DNA from: Bacteroidota bacterium
Lineage (GTDB): Bacteria > Bacteroidota > Bacteroidia > Bacteroidales > F082
Direction of reading: 5' to 3'
DNA: 10,518 bases
Assembly (NCBI GenBank): GCA_002686705.1
Contig: NYYH01000089.1
Coordinates: forward strand, 1-10,518
Positions 1 to 7,399 of the stretch are shown here, piece after piece (within the stretch, counting starts at the first letter, position 1; each line of letters opens with the position of its first letter). A model generated the notes under the pieces. The model worked only from the letters and a program-made list of their open reading frames with translations. It made no database searches and was not told where the DNA came from. The position numbers and the translations under genes were made by a program.

Positions 1-54
1 AAAAAAACAATATCAAAAAAAACAATTAGTTTTGTATTAACACTCTCTTAATTT

Positions 55-348
55 TTGACCCTAAAAGTTCAAGTTTGTTTGAAGACATACATAAAATCAT
101 ACCAGAATTTAGCCCTTAAGAATGATTTGAGAATTCTAAAAATATTATTAATTGCACCAGAGTTTAGCGACGACTTTATTACAGATTGCGAGATGGATAC
201 TGAGATGAATTTGTCATTAATAACAGCATCTACATTAATAAATATTCTTGAGGCTTTTAAAACATCAAAGTATCAAAAATTCCCTCACGTGTTATTCAGA
301 GACATTGTGATAAACGAAGAAAGAATTTTAAAAGCATTAAGGAAATAA
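55..348 (+). pseudogene. Possible C-terminal remnant of a PD-(D/E)XK (FokI-like) restriction nuclease
   Basis: A 97-residue reading frame that can only start at TTG 55; an in-frame TAA lies at 49-51 and there is no ATG until Met47. The order of elements is a helix, a hydrophobic strand followed by APEF (LLIAPEF, residues 31-37), an acidic helix, a strand-helix segment NLSLITASTLINI (52-64), and a C-terminal helix INEERILKALRK (86-97). This order resembles the last part of FokI-type cleavage domains, where a strand ending VSGHF is followed by a helix, a strand and LTLEE. The acidic and lysine catalytic motifs of such a domain would lie upstream and are not present, so on this reading the piece is not an active nuclease. 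The stop codon falls inside the left arm of a 16-bp inverted repeat. It could instead be a small intact hypothetical gene. The family assignment is an inference from pattern only. Confidence 0.35.
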
Positions 349-359
349 ATCGTAAATGA
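344..359. repeat. Left arm of a perfect 16-bp inverted repeat
   Basis: AATAAATCGTAAATGA is the exact reverse complement of 459-474. The arms are separated by 99 bases. The arm contains the stop codon (346-348) of the preceding ORF remnant. Pairing does not extend on either side, and no target-site duplication is visible outside the arms. Confidence 0.75.
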
Positions 360-399
360 ATTATTATTGTCTTGTTCAGGAATTCAAGCAAAATCGTTA

Positions 400-421
400 T
401 AGTTGACTAATAGTTGACTAA
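400..421. repeat. 11-bp tandem duplication TAGTTGACTAA x2
   Basis: TAGTTGACTAA occurs at 400-410 and again immediately at 411-421, exactly repeated. It lies near the middle of the segment between the inverted-repeat arms. Function unknown; it could be a paired protein-binding site, a remnant of a recombination site, or a slippage duplication. Confidence 0.7.
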
Positions 422-458
422 AACTGAAAAGAAAAAACCGCAAACAATTAATTACTAA

Positions 459-474
459 TCATTTACGATTTATT
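459..474. repeat. Right arm of the 16-bp inverted repeat, beside tRNA-Leu
   Basis: TCATTTACGATTTATT is the exact reverse complement of 344-359. It ends four bases before the 3' end of the minus-strand tRNA-Leu gene (479), a position where integrating elements often leave attachment sites or scars. Confidence 0.75.
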
Positions 475-478
475 CAAG

Positions 479-562
479 TACCCAAGGCCGGGATCGAACC
501 GGCACTCCTTGGAAGGAACTGGTTTTTGAGACCAGCGCGTCTACCAATTCCGCCACTTGGGC
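479..562 (-). tRNA. tRNA-Leu, anticodon CAA
   Basis: On the minus strand the gene begins GCCCAAG and folds as a class II tRNA of 84 nt. The anticodon stem CTGGT/ACCAG encloses the loop CTCAAAA, giving anticodon CAA, which reads the leucine codon UUG. A long variable arm (TCCTT, loop CC, AAGGA) is typical of leucine tRNAs. The T arm is GCCGG-TTCGATC-CCGGC. The acceptor stem closes with CTTGGGT, leaving a G-U pair at position 1-72, and the discriminator is A. CCA is not encoded. It lies downstream of the subtilase on the same strand, with a promoter-like box of its own. Confidence 0.95.
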
Positions 563-582
563 AACAAACATTTAAATGGAGT

Positions 583-591
583 GCAAAAGTA
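583..591 (-). promoter_or_regulatory. Bacteroidota -7 promoter element for tRNA-Leu
   Basis: On the minus strand this reads TACTTTTGC, a full match to TAnnTTTG. It sits about 20 bases upstream of the tRNA 5' end, as expected for a short tRNA leader. No clear -33 TTTG box is visible at the usual spacing. Confidence 0.55.
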
Positions 592-701
592 AAAAAAACC
601 AGATAGTATGTTACTCGTTAAGTAATGAAAATTTTAGTGCAGATAATCTAGTTATGGAATCGTATTTCAGATATGGCAACTAGCCTAAATTAAAATCAAA
701 A

Positions 702-2660
702 CTACATTTTCACAATTTTACCAGAAGAGATAAGGGTCCCATTAAATAGCAGTCGATAATAATATAATCCTTTATAACTTATTTGATTTTTCCATGTAAG
801 ATTAACAGAGCCGGAATTAATTGATTTCTTATCAAGATAGATGATGTTTCCATATTGATCATATATTTCGATTATGGTTTCACCGGCTTTAGCAACATCG
901 AAATTAAATTCTACCAACGTAGAAAATGGGTTTGGGAAAACTTTCACATTTGATGTTCTATGATAATTATGAATTCCCACATTATCATAAACATACATTT
1001 CAACTGGAATTGACTTATCTTCAATAATTTCTCCATCAATATGAATAGTGCAATTATAATAACCGGTGTCAATACCAACTGAATTAAATTGCATTATTAT
1101 TGAATCTGATTCACCTGCAACCACATCACCTTCGAATTGCGAAAGCATAAACCAGCCGGGCTCATCATTAATAGTAATGGTATAGTGCAGAGTACCAGCT
1201 CCTGAATTTGTAATTATAAGAGTGTCTGTGGCATTTGTGTTTAAAGGAAGTTCTTTATAAACAGAGTCCATATTAGTTGAAAGAATAGGAACATCCACCA
1301 GCAACATGATAGAATTATAAATATTTAACCGCCCTCCGGAAACAGTCTTCCCTTCCAAATCCGGGAGAGTATCAATCCCATTTAGGATAAAGTCTTTAAT
1401 CAAAAGAGCTCCTTGACAAGGATTACTTTTATAGTTAGCAATAAATGCTGAATCGGCGGCAGCTAAAAGTAGAGCGGCAGCGCCAGTAACATGGGGCGTT
1501 GCCATTGAAGTACCTGAGCTATTTCTATAAGTATTGTTAATGCCTAATGATTGAATAATTGTTCCAGGAGCCCCAAGATCAATTGTAGTTAAGCCATATC
1601 CAGCATTAGTATATTTTATATCTTTTTTCGTAGTATTAGTTACCGAAATCATATAATCAGTTGTAAAAGCTGTAGGAACATCTCCAACACTATCAATATC
1701 CCAATTTCTGTTAGCAGTAGCTCCCATACTTAATATTCCTATTTGCCCTAAGGAATCATACATTGCTTCCCAAATAGGGAAATCCTCAGGCTGACCTTTG
1801 TCAACCCCAAACGAACAATTATCAGCAACCACAAAAGCACCTTCTGCACCATCTGTTTGATCATACCTTTCCCTGACAACATATATATACGACAAAGCTT
1901 CCACTACTGTTGATTCATTTGTAGATGATCCCGCAATTGGCAAAGTTTTTACATTCCAATTGACACCCGAAATACCCACAGTGTTATTACCTATAGCACC
2001 TGCAATACCACATACATGTACACCATGAACATCAAGTGGAATTGTTCCGTTATGATTATATGCATTCCAGCCATGGTAATCATCCACATATCCATTCGTA
2101 TCATCATCAATACTGTTATTTGGAATTTCATTATGGTTTTTCCAAAAATCCAGATCTTCATGATTCAAGTCGCTCCCTCCGTCTATTATTGCAACCACAA
2201 TTGTGTCTCCTAAAGCTGTTACACCTCCTGTATTTATGTCCCAAGCAAAAGTTGCATCAATATCAGCTCCGGGTGTTCCGCCACTCTGGCCGATATTTAG
2301 TAGGGCCCATTGCAAATTAAAAAGTGAATCATCAGGTAAAGTTTGGTCTGCTTCCCTCAAAGTAAGTTGATGGTTATTTTGAACATTAACAACCGATTTA
2401 TCACTTTCTAACAAATTAATAATCGATGCATTGCTTGTGCTTGAATTATTTGCTTTAAGCAGATAAATATTAAATCTTTCTGAAATTGTATGTTTATTTG
2501 TAAGGTTATACTTGCTCAATAATTCTTGTAATTCTGCTTTGTTTGTTAACTGAACCATAACTTCTCCTGAAATATAATCGGTATCAGAAGTTGTCTGTCC
2601 CACAGTTATTAGTATACTAAAAATGGTGAAGAAGGTGATAAACGCAAGTTTATGTTTCAT
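702..2660 (-). CDS. Secreted subtilisin-family (S8) serine protease with T9SS C-terminal sorting domain
   Basis: A 652-residue exported endopeptidase. Residues 1-22 form a signal peptide (charged start, hydrophobic core, cut after VGQ). Residues 28-105 resemble a subtilase propeptide (GEVMVQL). The S8 catalytic domain spans about 115-455: Asp160 in VVAIIDGGSDLNHEDL, His212 in DVHGVHVCG, Ser385 in SGTSMATPHVTGAAALL, and a likely oxyanion-hole Asn317 in SMGATAN. An acidic insertion at 182-198 (IDDDTNGYVDDYHGW) is common in Bacteroidota subtilases. Residues 455-560 look like an Ig-like beta domain (TLIITNSGAGTLHYTI). Residues 573-652, beginning VFPNPF and ending in GLYYYRL...GKIVKM, are a type-A T9SS sorting domain, so the mature protein should reach the cell surface or medium. 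The His motif has Val and Cys where most subtilases have Thr and Ala (HGVHVCG), but the triad is complete. ATG start at 2660, with a promoter-like box about 37 bases upstream. The protein substrate is unknown. Confidence 0.93.
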   Translation of the reverse strand: MKHKLAFITFFTIFSILITVGQTTSDTDYISGEVMVQLTNKAELQELLSKYNLTNKHTISERFNIYLLKANNSSTSNASIINLLESDKSVVNVQNNHQLTLREADQTLPDDSLFNLQWALLNIGQSGGTPGADIDATFAWDINTGGVTALGDTIVVAIIDGGSDLNHEDLDFWKNHNEIPNNSIDDDTNGYVDDYHGWNAYNHNGTIPLDVHGVHVCGIAGAIGNNTVGISGVNWNVKTLPIAGSSTNESTVVEALSYIYVVRERYDQTDGAEGAFVVADNCSFGVDKGQPEDFPIWEAMYDSLGQIGILSMGATANRNWDIDSVGDVPTAFTTDYMISVTNTTKKDIKYTNAGYGLTTIDLGAPGTIIQSLGINNTYRNSSGTSMATPHVTGAAALLLAAADSAFIANYKSNPCQGALLIKDFILNGIDTLPDLEGKTVSGGRLNIYNSIMLLVDVPILSTNMDSVYKELPLNTNATDTLIITNSGAGTLHYTITINDEPGWFMLSQFEGDVVAGESDSIIMQFNSVGIDTGYYNCTIHIDGEIIEDKSIPVEMYVYDNVGIHNYHRTSNVKVFPNPFSTLVEFNFDVAKAGETIIEIYDQYGNIIYLDKKSINSGSVNLTWKNQISYKGLYYYRLLFNGTLISSGKIVKM

Positions 2661-2696
2661 TAGATAAGGGTTTCAATTTGCTACTTCGTAATGACA

Positions 2697-2704
2697 CAAA
2701 AATA
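2697..2704 (-). promoter_or_regulatory. -7 promoter element for the subtilase gene
   Basis: The minus strand reads TATTTTTG, a full TAnnTTTG match, 36 bases upstream of the ATG. It is back to back with the lipA promoter box in the same divergent intergenic region. No -33 box is obvious. Confidence 0.5.
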
Positions 2705-2732
2705 TATAAAATGGTTGGATATAGAAATTATA

Positions 2733-2740
2733 TAATTTTG
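2733..2740 (+). promoter_or_regulatory. -7 promoter element for the lipA-lipB operon
   Basis: TAATTTTG, followed by C, fully matches TAnnTTTG. A TTG at 2715-2717 could be a -33 element, but the 15-base gap is shorter than usual. Transcription from here would give an untranslated leader of about 130 bases before the lipA TTG. A second, one-mismatch box (TATCATTG, 2845-2852) lies much nearer the gene and is an alternative. Confidence 0.5.
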
Positions 2741-2875
2741 CAAACACGAGCTGTGAAGATAAGTAAGGTATTGAGAAAAGAAAAGGAAATTAAAACAACT
2801 ACACAATAAGAAGTTTACATATTCACAGACATTTGCTAGCCTAGTATCATTGTTTAGTTAAAAAGAAGAAGAAAA

Positions 2876-3727
2876 TTGGATAAAGCACTCAGAAAACCAC
2901 ACTGGCTTAAAAGTAAGATACCTTCGGGGAAAGAATATCGGTCGATTAGAGATATTGTTGAAAAAAATAAGCTTCATACTATTTGTACGAGTGGCCATTG
3001 CCCTAATATGGATGAATGCTGGGGACGTGGCACCGCCACATTAATGATATTAGGAGATATTTGTACCAGGTCGTGTGGATTTTGCAATGTAAAAACAGGA
3101 AGACCCTTACCAGTTGACTTGAAAGAACCACTTCGTGTGGCTAGAACTGTTAAGCTTATGAAGCTTAAACATTGTGTACTTACCTCTGTTGATCGTGATG
3201 ATCTTGATGATCTGGGAGCTGAAATTTGGATACTAACTGTTCAGGCAATAAAAAAGATGAATCCCGGCATAACAATTGAAACTCTTATCCCCGATTTTGA
3301 TGCGCAAAAGGAATTTATTGGCAAAGTTTGTGCTGCAGGGCAGGAAGTTGTATCCCATAATCTGGAAACTGTAAGAAGAATAACTCCATGGGCTCGTAGT
3401 CGTGCAAAATATGAAGTAAGTCTTGAAACTTTGAAGATTATTTCAGAGTCGGAAGTTGTAACAAAATCGGGTATTATGGTTGGCCTTGGCGAAACATCAG
3501 ATGAGGTTATCGAGACTCTAAAAGATATGCGAAGCGTTGGTGTGGATGTAATTACTATAGGGCAATATTTACAGCCCTCAAAAAAACATTTGATGGTGAA
3601 AGAATATGTAACTCCTGAGCAATTTGAAGACTATCTGAAGGTAGGATTAGATCTTGGTTTTAGGTATGTGGAAAGTAGTCCGCTGGTAAGATCATCATAT
3701 AGGGCTGAGAAACATGTTTATTTATAA
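2876..3727 (+). CDS. lipA: Lipoyl synthase (radical SAM)
   Basis: Inserts two sulfur atoms into octanoyl groups bound to lipoyl domains of the 2-oxoacid dehydrogenase complexes and glycine cleavage H protein, making lipoate in place. At 283 residues it has the usual length. The auxiliary 4Fe-4S cluster ligands are Cys37, Cys42 and Cys48 (C-x4-C-x5-C, in CTSGHCPNMDEC). The radical-SAM cluster ligands are Cys63, Cys67 and Cys70 (CTRSCGFC). The C-terminal RSSY motif (272-275) supplies the serine ligand of the auxiliary cluster. HCVLTSVDRDDL (99-110), EVVSHNLETV (157-166) and TIGQYLQPSKKH (227-238) are family signatures. The start must be TTG 2876: an in-frame TAG lies at 2855-2857, no ATG or GTG intervenes, and KPHWLKSKIPSG at residues 7-18 matches the usual LipA N-terminus. 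The stretch before the start is A/G-rich (AAAAGAAGAAGAAAA). lipB follows after 30 bases. Confidence 0.97.
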   Translation: MDKALRKPHWLKSKIPSGKEYRSIRDIVEKNKLHTICTSGHCPNMDECWGRGTATLMILGDICTRSCGFCNVKTGRPLPVDLKEPLRVARTVKLMKLKHCVLTSVDRDDLDDLGAEIWILTVQAIKKMNPGITIETLIPDFDAQKEFIGKVCAAGQEVVSHNLETVRRITPWARSRAKYEVSLETLKIISESEVVTKSGIMVGLGETSDEVIETLKDMRSVGVDVITIGQYLQPSKKHLMVKEYVTPEQFEDYLKVGLDLGFRYVESSPLVRSSYRAEKHVYL

Positions 3728-3757
3728 GCACAGGGAATGCAGTAAAGTAAATAGGTT

Positions 3758-4456
3758 TTGAATAAAAAAACGATATATAAAAACATTGGTCTCATCAATT
3801 ATAAAAAAGCATGGGATTACCAGGAAGAATTGTTTGATGAGGTAGTTGCAATCAAAGAACAGAATCGAAGAACTGATCATAAGCTTCTAACACCCAACTA
3901 TTTACTTTTTTGTGAGCACCCTCATGTTTATACTATAGGAAAAAGTGGCAAAGAAGATAATTTGCTCATGAGCGAAGAGTTTCTCAAAAGCAAGAGAGCC
4001 TCTTTAATTAAAATAAATCGCGGAGGTGATATAACTTACCATGGCCCAGGGCAGATAGTTGGGTATCCCATATTGGATCTTGACAATTTTGGCGTTTCTA
4101 TTAAAGATTACATTTACCAACTTGAAGACGTGTTAATTCGCACGCTCAAGCATTATGATATTGTTGCTTCAAGGGTTAGTGGTGCTACCGGGGTTTGGCT
4201 TGATGCAGGACATCCTCAAAATGAACGAAAAATATGTGCTATTGGTGTGCGAACAAGTCATTGGGTAAGTATGCACGGATTTGCTTTTAATGTTAATACA
4301 GATTTAGATTATTTCGGATATATAGTCCCTTGCGGAATTCAAGGAAAAACAGTTACATCATTAAAGCAGGAACTCGGAAACCATATTGATATCCAACAGG
4401 TTCAGAATATACTAAAGCAAGAATTTCAAAGTGTTTTTGGAATGGAATTTCTGTAG
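3758..4456 (+). CDS. lipB: Octanoyl-[acyl-carrier-protein]:protein N-octanoyltransferase
   Basis: Transfers octanoyl from acyl carrier protein to the lysine of lipoyl domains, producing the substrate of LipA; the two neighbouring genes together make up de novo lipoate synthesis in the cytoplasm. The 232-residue protein has the family motifs EHPHVYTIGKSG (53-64), RGGDITYHGPGQIVGYP (88-104) and the active-site pair Lys158 (in RKICAIG) and Cys192 (in PCGI), with SMHGFAFNVNTDL (171-183) between them. The start is TTG 3758, because an in-frame TAG lies at 3752-3754 and there is no ATG before residue 71, which is already inside the conserved domain. No clear Shine-Dalgarno sequence precedes it. The next gene starts 10 bases after the stop, which suggests one transcript. 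Confidence 0.96.
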   Translation: MNKKTIYKNIGLINYKKAWDYQEELFDEVVAIKEQNRRTDHKLLTPNYLLFCEHPHVYTIGKSGKEDNLLMSEEFLKSKRASLIKINRGGDITYHGPGQIVGYPILDLDNFGVSIKDYIYQLEDVLIRTLKHYDIVASRVSGATGVWLDAGHPQNERKICAIGVRTSHWVSMHGFAFNVNTDLDYFGYIVPCGIQGKTVTSLKQELGNHIDIQQVQNILKQEFQSVFGMEFL

Positions 4457-4466
4457 ATTATTAAAA

Positions 4467-6287
4467 ATGAAACTATCAGCATTATCCATAAAAAAGCAAT
4501 CCCTTATCTTCACCTTCATTAGTGTACTGTGGTTAATTTATTTAGCGATCAGGGCCTATTATGTACCAATCACATTTGATGAATCAGCTACATTTTTTCA
4601 TTTTGTTCACAGAGGTGATATGTGGTTCTTTGATTCACTACCAGATGCAAACAACCACTTTATAAATACATTTTTAACTTATGTGAGTTATCACCTTTTT
4701 GGTTCATCAAAACTGGCATTAAGGTTGCCGAACTTATTATCGGCCATTATTTTTCTTTATTTTTTATTTCGTACTTCACTGTTTATAAAAAATATAAACC
4801 TCCGCTGGATATTCATTCTGTCGATAATGTTTTCACATTATTTCATTGAATTCTTTGCTGTCTCACGCGGATATGGTTTGTCAATGGCATTTTTATTTGG
4901 TGTGATGTTTCACCTTATGAAATTTTCAACCAACAATTCCATAAAGCAAATATTGTATATTTCGTTATTTCTATTTCTTGCTGAATTTTCAAATTTATCG
5001 ATTCTGGTATTGTCTGTTGCGATTATCGGATATCAGATGATTATGTTACTTCTAGTTGATGATTCAAGGATTAGATCCAAAATATCACGACTTGTGATTA
5101 TTGTAGTATTTGAGGTATTACCTCTACTATTTGCAAGTTATTACATGTACTATCTACAAGAAAAAGGTTCCTTGTATTATGGCGATAGCAGCGGGATGTG
5201 GTCTCTTACTGTTATATCGCTAATATTATTGATGACAGGATCAAAAATGATAATATATTCTATTTCTGTTATTATATTATTTGTTTTCATTGTATTAGCT
5301 ACCTTATTTATTTTAATCAAAGATGGAGTTCAGAAACTATTTAAACCATCGTTTGTTTTTTCAATTCTATTATTCGCGACATTATGTGGGCTATTAGTGC
5401 TTGGTAACTTTTTTGGCATTAATAACCCTGAAGACAGGGTTGCCCTATATTTAATTCCATTATTTATAGGAGCAATAATTATGGTAACAGACGAATTGGT
5501 TGAAGAAACAGGGAAGATACTTTTAATCGTTTTTGCATTGCCATTACTTTATTTACCAGTTCATTTCTTTTCAGTGATGAATCTGAAATACGTAAACGGA
5601 TATAAAACAGAAGTAGTTCCTGAGCGCTTCTATGAAATAGTAATGAATGATGAGGACAACCAAAGTGAATATCCCGCAACAATTGGTGGTTATAGAATGC
5701 GTATGTTTTGCTGGACATATATGAATTTCAGAAATGGAGGTTCTCAAAATTTGATCGACTACAAAGACTACCCTGAATTACAATCGGATTATCAAATTGT
5801 AGATATTAGCGAACATCCGGAGTGGCTTGATTATTATGATATAATTGATACTGAGGATGTATTGGGAAGAGCTCTGTTAAAGCGCAAGAAGAAGCTGGAT
5901 TACAAATTATTGAACACTAAAATTATTAACTCAACTTCTGCAATATCAAATGAATATTATCGTCTTGAAACCTTGTCTACAGACACTCTTATTGGGCAGT
6001 CTTTATTAATTAATATCGATATTGATATCCATTCCTCTGCGATTCCATTCCATGCATGGGTAGTAGTTCATATTAGTGATACAAACAACAAAACGTTACA
6101 ATATAAATACATCCCATTTGATTGGTTGCGGACTAGCTGGAAAAAAGAAGGCGAACGATTCAAGCATAATTTTTTAACAGGGAATATTACTCATAATTCA
6201 GGTATTCTTAAAATATACATTTGGAATATCGATGAAGTAGATTATACCATTCAAGATGCTTTTATCAACCTGTATAAAATTAAATAA
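4467..6287 (+). CDS. Multi-pass membrane protein of the GT-C (ArnT/PMT-like) glycosyltransferase type
   Basis: A 606-residue inner-membrane protein. Residues 12-30 are the first membrane helix. An extracytoplasmic loop follows with FDESATFFHF (37-46) and DANNHFINTFL (60-70), which correspond to the acidic catalytic loop and the NNHP-type motif of GT-C enzymes that move sugars from polyprenyl-phosphate donors. FGSSKLALRLPNLLSAI (78-94) and SRGYGLSMA (133-141) also fit this group. About ten hydrophobic helices run to residue 370, and NPEDRVALYLIPLF (320-333) resembles the conserved segment before the last helices. Residues 371-606 are a soluble, beta-rich tail whose role I cannot name. A GTG further upstream (4431) would overlap lipB; the ATG at 4467, 10 bases after lipB, is preferred because the membrane protein begins naturally there. 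Acceptor and sugar donor are unknown. It appears to sit in the lipA-lipB operon, without an evident link to lipoate synthesis. Confidence 0.72.
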   Translation: MKLSALSIKKQSLIFTFISVLWLIYLAIRAYYVPITFDESATFFHFVHRGDMWFFDSLPDANNHFINTFLTYVSYHLFGSSKLALRLPNLLSAIIFLYFLFRTSLFIKNINLRWIFILSIMFSHYFIEFFAVSRGYGLSMAFLFGVMFHLMKFSTNNSIKQILYISLFLFLAEFSNLSILVLSVAIIGYQMIMLLLVDDSRIRSKISRLVIIVVFEVLPLLFASYYMYYLQEKGSLYYGDSSGMWSLTVISLILLMTGSKMIIYSISVIILFVFIVLATLFILIKDGVQKLFKPSFVFSILLFATLCGLLVLGNFFGINNPEDRVALYLIPLFIGAIIMVTDELVEETGKILLIVFALPLLYLPVHFFSVMNLKYVNGYKTEVVPERFYEIVMNDEDNQSEYPATIGGYRMRMFCWTYMNFRNGGSQNLIDYKDYPELQSDYQIVDISEHPEWLDYYDIIDTEDVLGRALLKRKKKLDYKLLNTKIINSTSAISNEYYRLETLSTDTLIGQSLLINIDIDIHSSAIPFHAWVVVHISDTNNKTLQYKYIPFDWLRTSWKKEGERFKHNFLTGNITHNSGILKIYIWNIDEVDYTIQDAFINLYKIK

Positions 6288-6340
6288 ACGGCATAAGTTA
6301 TTAATCCTCCTGAATAATTAGATTATGTTATTTGTTTTTA

Positions 6341-6348
6341 TACCTTTG
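6341..6348 (+). promoter_or_regulatory. -7 promoter element for the T9SS-exported protein gene
   Basis: TACCTTTG fully matches TAnnTTTG, 39 bases before the ATG at 6388, suggesting this gene has its own promoter separate from the lipA-lipB operon. A -33 box at normal spacing is not evident. Confidence 0.5.
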
Positions 6349-6387
6349 ATGTTCATAGGTTTATGATTAAATTTAAAGTGCCCTTAT

Positions 6388-7365
6388 ATGAAAAAACTAA
6401 TCACATTAATATTTGTTTTATTGTATAGTATTTCACCAGCTCAAATAATCCCATCCTCATGTGATGGATCACCAGATTTATTAAACATATACAAGCCCGA
6501 GGCAACACGACTTACCTCCAATTGGTTAAAAACGACACAATCACCCGACAATTCATTAGTTATAATTCCAGATATACAACTAGATTCTGTACTTGGTGCA
6601 TTGGTTGCTGTTTTCAATGCTACAAGCTTACCGGGTCACGATACATTGTTAGTATGCCATAGTCGTACACCTCAATTACATAATCTTGTTCTTCTGATAG
6701 ATACTACCACAATTTGGAATATTTCTTGGTCACAGGATATATTACTTACTGGTGATGCTACAATGGACAGCATAATAGTAATGTATGATTTTTCTATTAT
6801 TGATTATGTTATAGATTTGGAATATGGAGGTGCTTTTGTAGAGTTTTATACTCCTCAATTGCTTAATCCATATGTATTAACTAACTTATTTTTAAACTTT
6901 TCAGGAATTGAGATGGCATTTACATCTCCTTTTAACTCAGCACCACATTCATCAAGCATTAATTACAAAACTGAAGATGGTATTCGAAAACTCACGTATT
7001 CGTTTGGATGGGGTGATTGTATAGCAGGGTGTATACATTGGAAACATTGGAATATAAAGGTTTACAACGATTGTTCAGTTGAGTTAGTTGGTCATGATCC
7101 TGATTATACTTATGTTTCTGATTTCAACAAAATAGAAACCATTAATTTATCCCCAAATCCATTTAATGATTTAATTGTTATTGAGACAAAAAATAATTAC
7201 AATTATGATATAATTAGTTTAACAGGTATAACCCTAATTAAAGGAGAACTTTTTGTGGGAGAAAATATTATTGAGACAAATGACCTGCCAGGAGGTGTTT
7301 ATGTTATTTACATATATGATTCAAAATCATATAGCACTTACGTTATAATAAAAAGGGATTTTTAG
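6388..7365 (+). CDS. T9SS-exported protein of unknown function
   Basis: A 325-residue secreted protein. Residues 1-19 are a signal peptide (KK, hydrophobic core, cut after SPAQ). The body (20-245) is beta-rich with no enzyme motif I recognise. It contains FGWGDCIAGCIHWKHW (206-221), a two-cysteine segment I associate with a group of Bacteroidota T9SS cargo proteins of unknown role; further cysteines at 25, 90 and 229 could pair with it after export. Residues 250-325, starting LSPNPFNDL and containing LPGGVYVIYIY, form a type-A sorting domain, so it should be passed through the outer membrane by the T9SS. It ends 34 bases before the convergent recO stop, with no strong hairpin terminator between them. 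The function cannot be given from sequence. Confidence 0.85.
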   Translation: MKKLITLIFVLLYSISPAQIIPSSCDGSPDLLNIYKPEATRLTSNWLKTTQSPDNSLVIIPDIQLDSVLGALVAVFNATSLPGHDTLLVCHSRTPQLHNLVLLIDTTTIWNISWSQDILLTGDATMDSIIVMYDFSIIDYVIDLEYGGAFVEFYTPQLLNPYVLTNLFLNFSGIEMAFTSPFNSAPHSSSINYKTEDGIRKLTYSFGWGDCIAGCIHWKHWNIKVYNDCSVELVGHDPDYTYVSDFNKIETINLSPNPFNDLIVIETKNNYNYDIISLTGITLIKGELFVGENIIETNDLPGGVYVIYIYDSKSYSTYVIIKRDF

Positions 7366-7399
7366 CTATCAATAATCTTCATTTATCCCGTGTTACTCA

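Noticed and set aside
648..683. CTAGTT/AACTAG hairpin as terminator of the subtilase gene
   Set aside because: Only six pairs with a 24-base loop and no following T-run on the minus strand.
2016..2320. Two plus-strand reading frames opposite the protease catalytic domain
   Set aside because: They are antisense to well-conserved subtilase sequence, have no family resemblance, and have the composition expected of a mirrored frame.
4431..4466. Longer GTG start for the GT-C-like membrane protein
   Set aside because: It would overlap the end of lipB and add 12 residues unlike the start of a membrane helix; ATG 4467 fits better.
5479..5718. Minus-strand 79-codon frame within the membrane-protein gene
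   Set aside because: Fully inside a convincing gene on the other strand; no domain or promoter of its own.
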